A DNA stretch of 8,033 bases from Clostridia bacterium (lineage in GTDB: Bacteria > Bacillota > Clostridia > RUG12999): positions 1 to 8,033 of the forward strand of contig JAFVVU010000129.1 in NCBI GenBank assembly GCA_017502065.1, in the 5' to 3' direction. Below are positions 6,534-8,033 of this stretch, piece by piece. The notes below the pieces were generated by a model. That model did not search any database and was not told where the DNA came from. It was given only the letters and a program-made list of their open reading frames with translations. Made by a program: the position numbers and the translations under genes. How positions within the stretch are numbered: the stretch's first letter is position 1; every line of letters begins with the position of its first letter.

Positions 6534-7805
6534 ATGGTTTTTGGAGCACTTGCGGCGGCTATTTCGGTAGCGGCGCTTATATATTTTCTTAAAACTGAAG
6601 ACCGTGGAAAAGCAAGGGTTTATGCGGGAATTATTCTTGCGGCGGCATTTGTTTTCCGTATGGCGACGTTCCATTTTATCAAAGGCTACGAAACGGATAT
6701 CGGCTGTTTTACGGGATGGGCGGATGCGGCATATAAGTTGGGACTGTCCGGATTTTACGGTGGAGTTGGGTTTGCCGACTATCCGCCGGGATATATTTAT
6801 GTTTTGTACCTTACGGGATTTGTTGCGGATATTTTTAATATCGATACCGCGTCGGTTTTATATAATTTCATTTTAAAACTGCCGTCAATGGCGGCTGATA
6901 TACTGACCGCGGTGGTGATTTATAAATTTGCAAAAACAAAAGTATCGGGAAATAAGGCGGTGGCTCTTTGTGCCATATATGCGTTTAACCCGATGGTGTA
7001 TCTTACATCTGCTTTATGGGGGCAGGTGGACAGCGTGTTTGCGCTTTTGATAGTTGGGGCAATGATATTGCTTCATAATAAAAAACACATTTTGTCGGCG
7101 TGTTGTTATGCGCTGGCTCTTCTTGTAAAACCTCAGGCACTTGTTCTTTTCCCTGTTTACATTTTCTATATAATATCATTTATAAAAAACGGGGGAGTGA
7201 AAGCTGTTAAAACGGCGGCTCTTTCGGCTGTATCGGGAGTGGCGCTGTTCTTTGCACTTCTTATTCCGTTTTCGGCAGGCAGAGGATTTTTGTGGGTGTT
7301 TGAGCTTTATTATAGCACGCTTTCGTCATATCCGTATGCAACTCTTAATGCACCTAATTTGTATGGTATGATTGGTGCAAACGGAGCAAATATTACCGGA
7401 ACGTTATATTCAGTATGGTCGTTTGGATTTATCCTTTTGATATGCGTACTTGCGGCAGTTGTTTATTTTAAAAATGATGGCGGAATTTTTGCATCGGGGA
7501 GCTTACTTATTTCGGGAATGTATGTTCTTGCGGCAAAAATGCACGAAAGATATATTTTCCCTGTGTTTGCGTTGATGATACTGATGACGGTAATAAGTGG
7601 GAAAAAGTATCCTGCTGTTATTGGTGCAGTATTTTCGGTTACCACATTTATGGCATGTAGCCGGGTGCTTAATTTAAGTGTAGCGGGAGAAAGTCCGTGG
7701 ATTGGTGCAGACGAGATTTGGTTTATAGTAATTTCGGCAATAAATGTTGCGGCATTTGTTGTTTTGACATATCTGATGCTTAAGGGGGAAAAACATGAGC
7801 AGTAA
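6534..7805 (+). CDS. Integral membrane GT-C glycosyltransferase, Gpi18/COG5542-like
   Basis: This 423-residue protein is hydrophobic throughout, with about ten membrane segments (for example 2-19, 30-48, 141-160, 168-181, 203-216, 229-247, 297-312, 342-355 and 396-416). Its motifs are those of lipid-linked sugar transferases of the Gpi18-like mannosyltransferase group. The first outer loop has an acidic ETDIGCF (D55 as likely catalytic residue), followed by ADYPPGYIYVL (81-91), FNPMVYLTSALWGQVDS (151-167), VKPQ (198-201), NAPNLYG (272-278) and KMHERYIFP (335-343). Such enzymes move a sugar from a polyprenyl-phosphate donor to an acceptor outside the cytoplasm. The actual donor and acceptor are unknown here. 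A GGAGG site (6522-6526) lies seven bases before the ATG. It has its own likely promoter and overlaps the next gene by 11 bases, so it is probably a separate unit from the thiamine operon. Confidence 0.85.
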   Translation: MVFGALAAAISVAALIYFLKTEDRGKARVYAGIILAAAFVFRMATFHFIKGYETDIGCFTGWADAAYKLGLSGFYGGVGFADYPPGYIYVLYLTGFVADIFNIDTASVLYNFILKLPSMAADILTAVVIYKFAKTKVSGNKAVALCAIYAFNPMVYLTSALWGQVDSVFALLIVGAMILLHNKKHILSACCYALALLVKPQALVLFPVYIFYIISFIKNGGVKAVKTAALSAVSGVALFFALLIPFSAGRGFLWVFELYYSTLSSYPYATLNAPNLYGMIGANGANITGTLYSVWSFGFILLICVLAAVVYFKNDGGIFASGSLLISGMYVLAAKMHERYIFPVFALMILMTVISGKKYPAVIGAVFSVTTFMACSRVLNLSVAGESPWIGADEIWFIVISAINVAAFVVLTYLMLKGEKHEQ

Positions 7806-8033
7806 AATCACAAGAAAAGATGTAATTATACTGGCAATAATGATGATTTTGTATTCCGTGATTGCTTTTGTAAATCTCGGAGACAGAGCTGCGCCCGAAA
7901 CATTCTGGGAAAATGAGGATGGCAGATATGTTACGGTTGAATTTGAGGAAAATGTTGATATTGAAAAAATAAATATATACAACGGCAGACTGTCGTCCGA
8001 TGAGGAAATCCATACGCTTCAGATAATAAACGG
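7795..8033 (+). CDS. Membrane-anchored exported protein, probably a glycosyltransferase partner (partial, 3' end missing)
   Basis: The frame opens at ATG 7795 and runs without a stop to the window end, giving 79 residues. A GGGGG ribosome binding site (7784-7788) lies six bases upstream. The N-terminus is a short basic stretch (SSKITRKD), then one hydrophobic segment (about 9-27) acting as signal anchor, then a soluble, acidic, strand-forming region (RYVTVEFEENVDIEKINIYN). This resembles the start of a discoidin-like beta-sandwich (TFW, VTVEF, INIYNG). From memory, long clostridial membrane glycosyltransferases often begin this way, with a sandwich domain inserted after the first membrane helix. 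That identity is inference, since the diagnostic part lies outside the window. The 11-base overlap with the preceding gene implies co-transcription and coupled translation. Confidence 0.75.
   Translation, partial: MSSKITRKDVIILAIMMILYSVIAFVNLGDRAAPETFWENEDGRYVTVEFEENVDIEKINIYNGRLSSDEEIHTLQIIN

Noticed and set aside
1..8033. CRISPR arrays, insertion sequences, tRNA or rRNA genes, phage or attachment sites
   Set aside because: No regularly spaced direct repeats, transposase-like genes, terminal inverted repeats or RNA gene signatures were seen on either strand. The genes look like native, ordered chromosomal genes.

Overview
The window looks like chromosomal DNA of an anaerobic, low-G+C Firmicute of the class Clostridia. 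The pointers are AT-rich sequence (roughly 40% G+C by eye), strong AGGAGG-type ribosome binding sites, a consensus sigma-A promoter, the oxygen-sensitive radical SAM tyrosine lyase ThiH in place of the glycine oxidase ThiO, a short-form ThiC, and ThiH/ThiE sequences of clostridial type. The genus cannot be fixed from this window alone.

Layout: (1) Positions 1-60 hold a possible last few codons of an upstream plus-strand gene and a perfect 13-bp hairpin that can act as a terminator in both directions. (2) Positions 65-511 encode, on the minus strand, a small zinc-ribbon membrane protein of unknown function. (3) Positions 512-819 contain no protein gene; they hold two diverging promoters, a TPP riboswitch aptamer and an intrinsic terminator, which together form the control region of the next operon. 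(4) Positions 820-6455 are a compact seven-gene thiamine operon, thiS-thiF-thiG-thiH-thiE-thiD-thiC. All genes are intact, with gaps of 1-16 bases or a 4-base overlap. (5) Positions 6456-6533 are an AT-rich gap with a separate promoter. (6) Positions 6534-7805 encode a polytopic GT-C type glycosyltransferase resembling Gpi18/COG5542 proteins. An overlapping gene (7795 to beyond the window end) starts with a membrane anchor and an exported domain.

How the thiamine genes work together: ThiF adenylates the C-terminus of the small carrier ThiS, which is then converted to a thiocarboxylate. ThiH cleaves tyrosine to dehydroglycine. ThiG combines dehydroglycine, the ThiS sulfur and deoxyxylulose 5-phosphate (DXP) into the thiazole phosphate. 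ThiC rearranges 5-aminoimidazole ribotide (AIR) to HMP phosphate, ThiD phosphorylates it to HMP diphosphate, and ThiE joins the two halves into thiamine phosphate. The final kinase (thiL), the cysteine desulfurase and the DXP synthase are not in the window. The riboswitch upstream of thiS should stop transcription when TPP is abundant.

I found no convincing undescribed system. The operon is a known type. The points most worth a second look are the CX2CX3C cluster motif in ThiC, the short zinc-less ThiF, the possible switching structures between aptamer and terminator, the zinc-ribbon membrane protein divergent to the operon, and the glycosyltransferase pair downstream.
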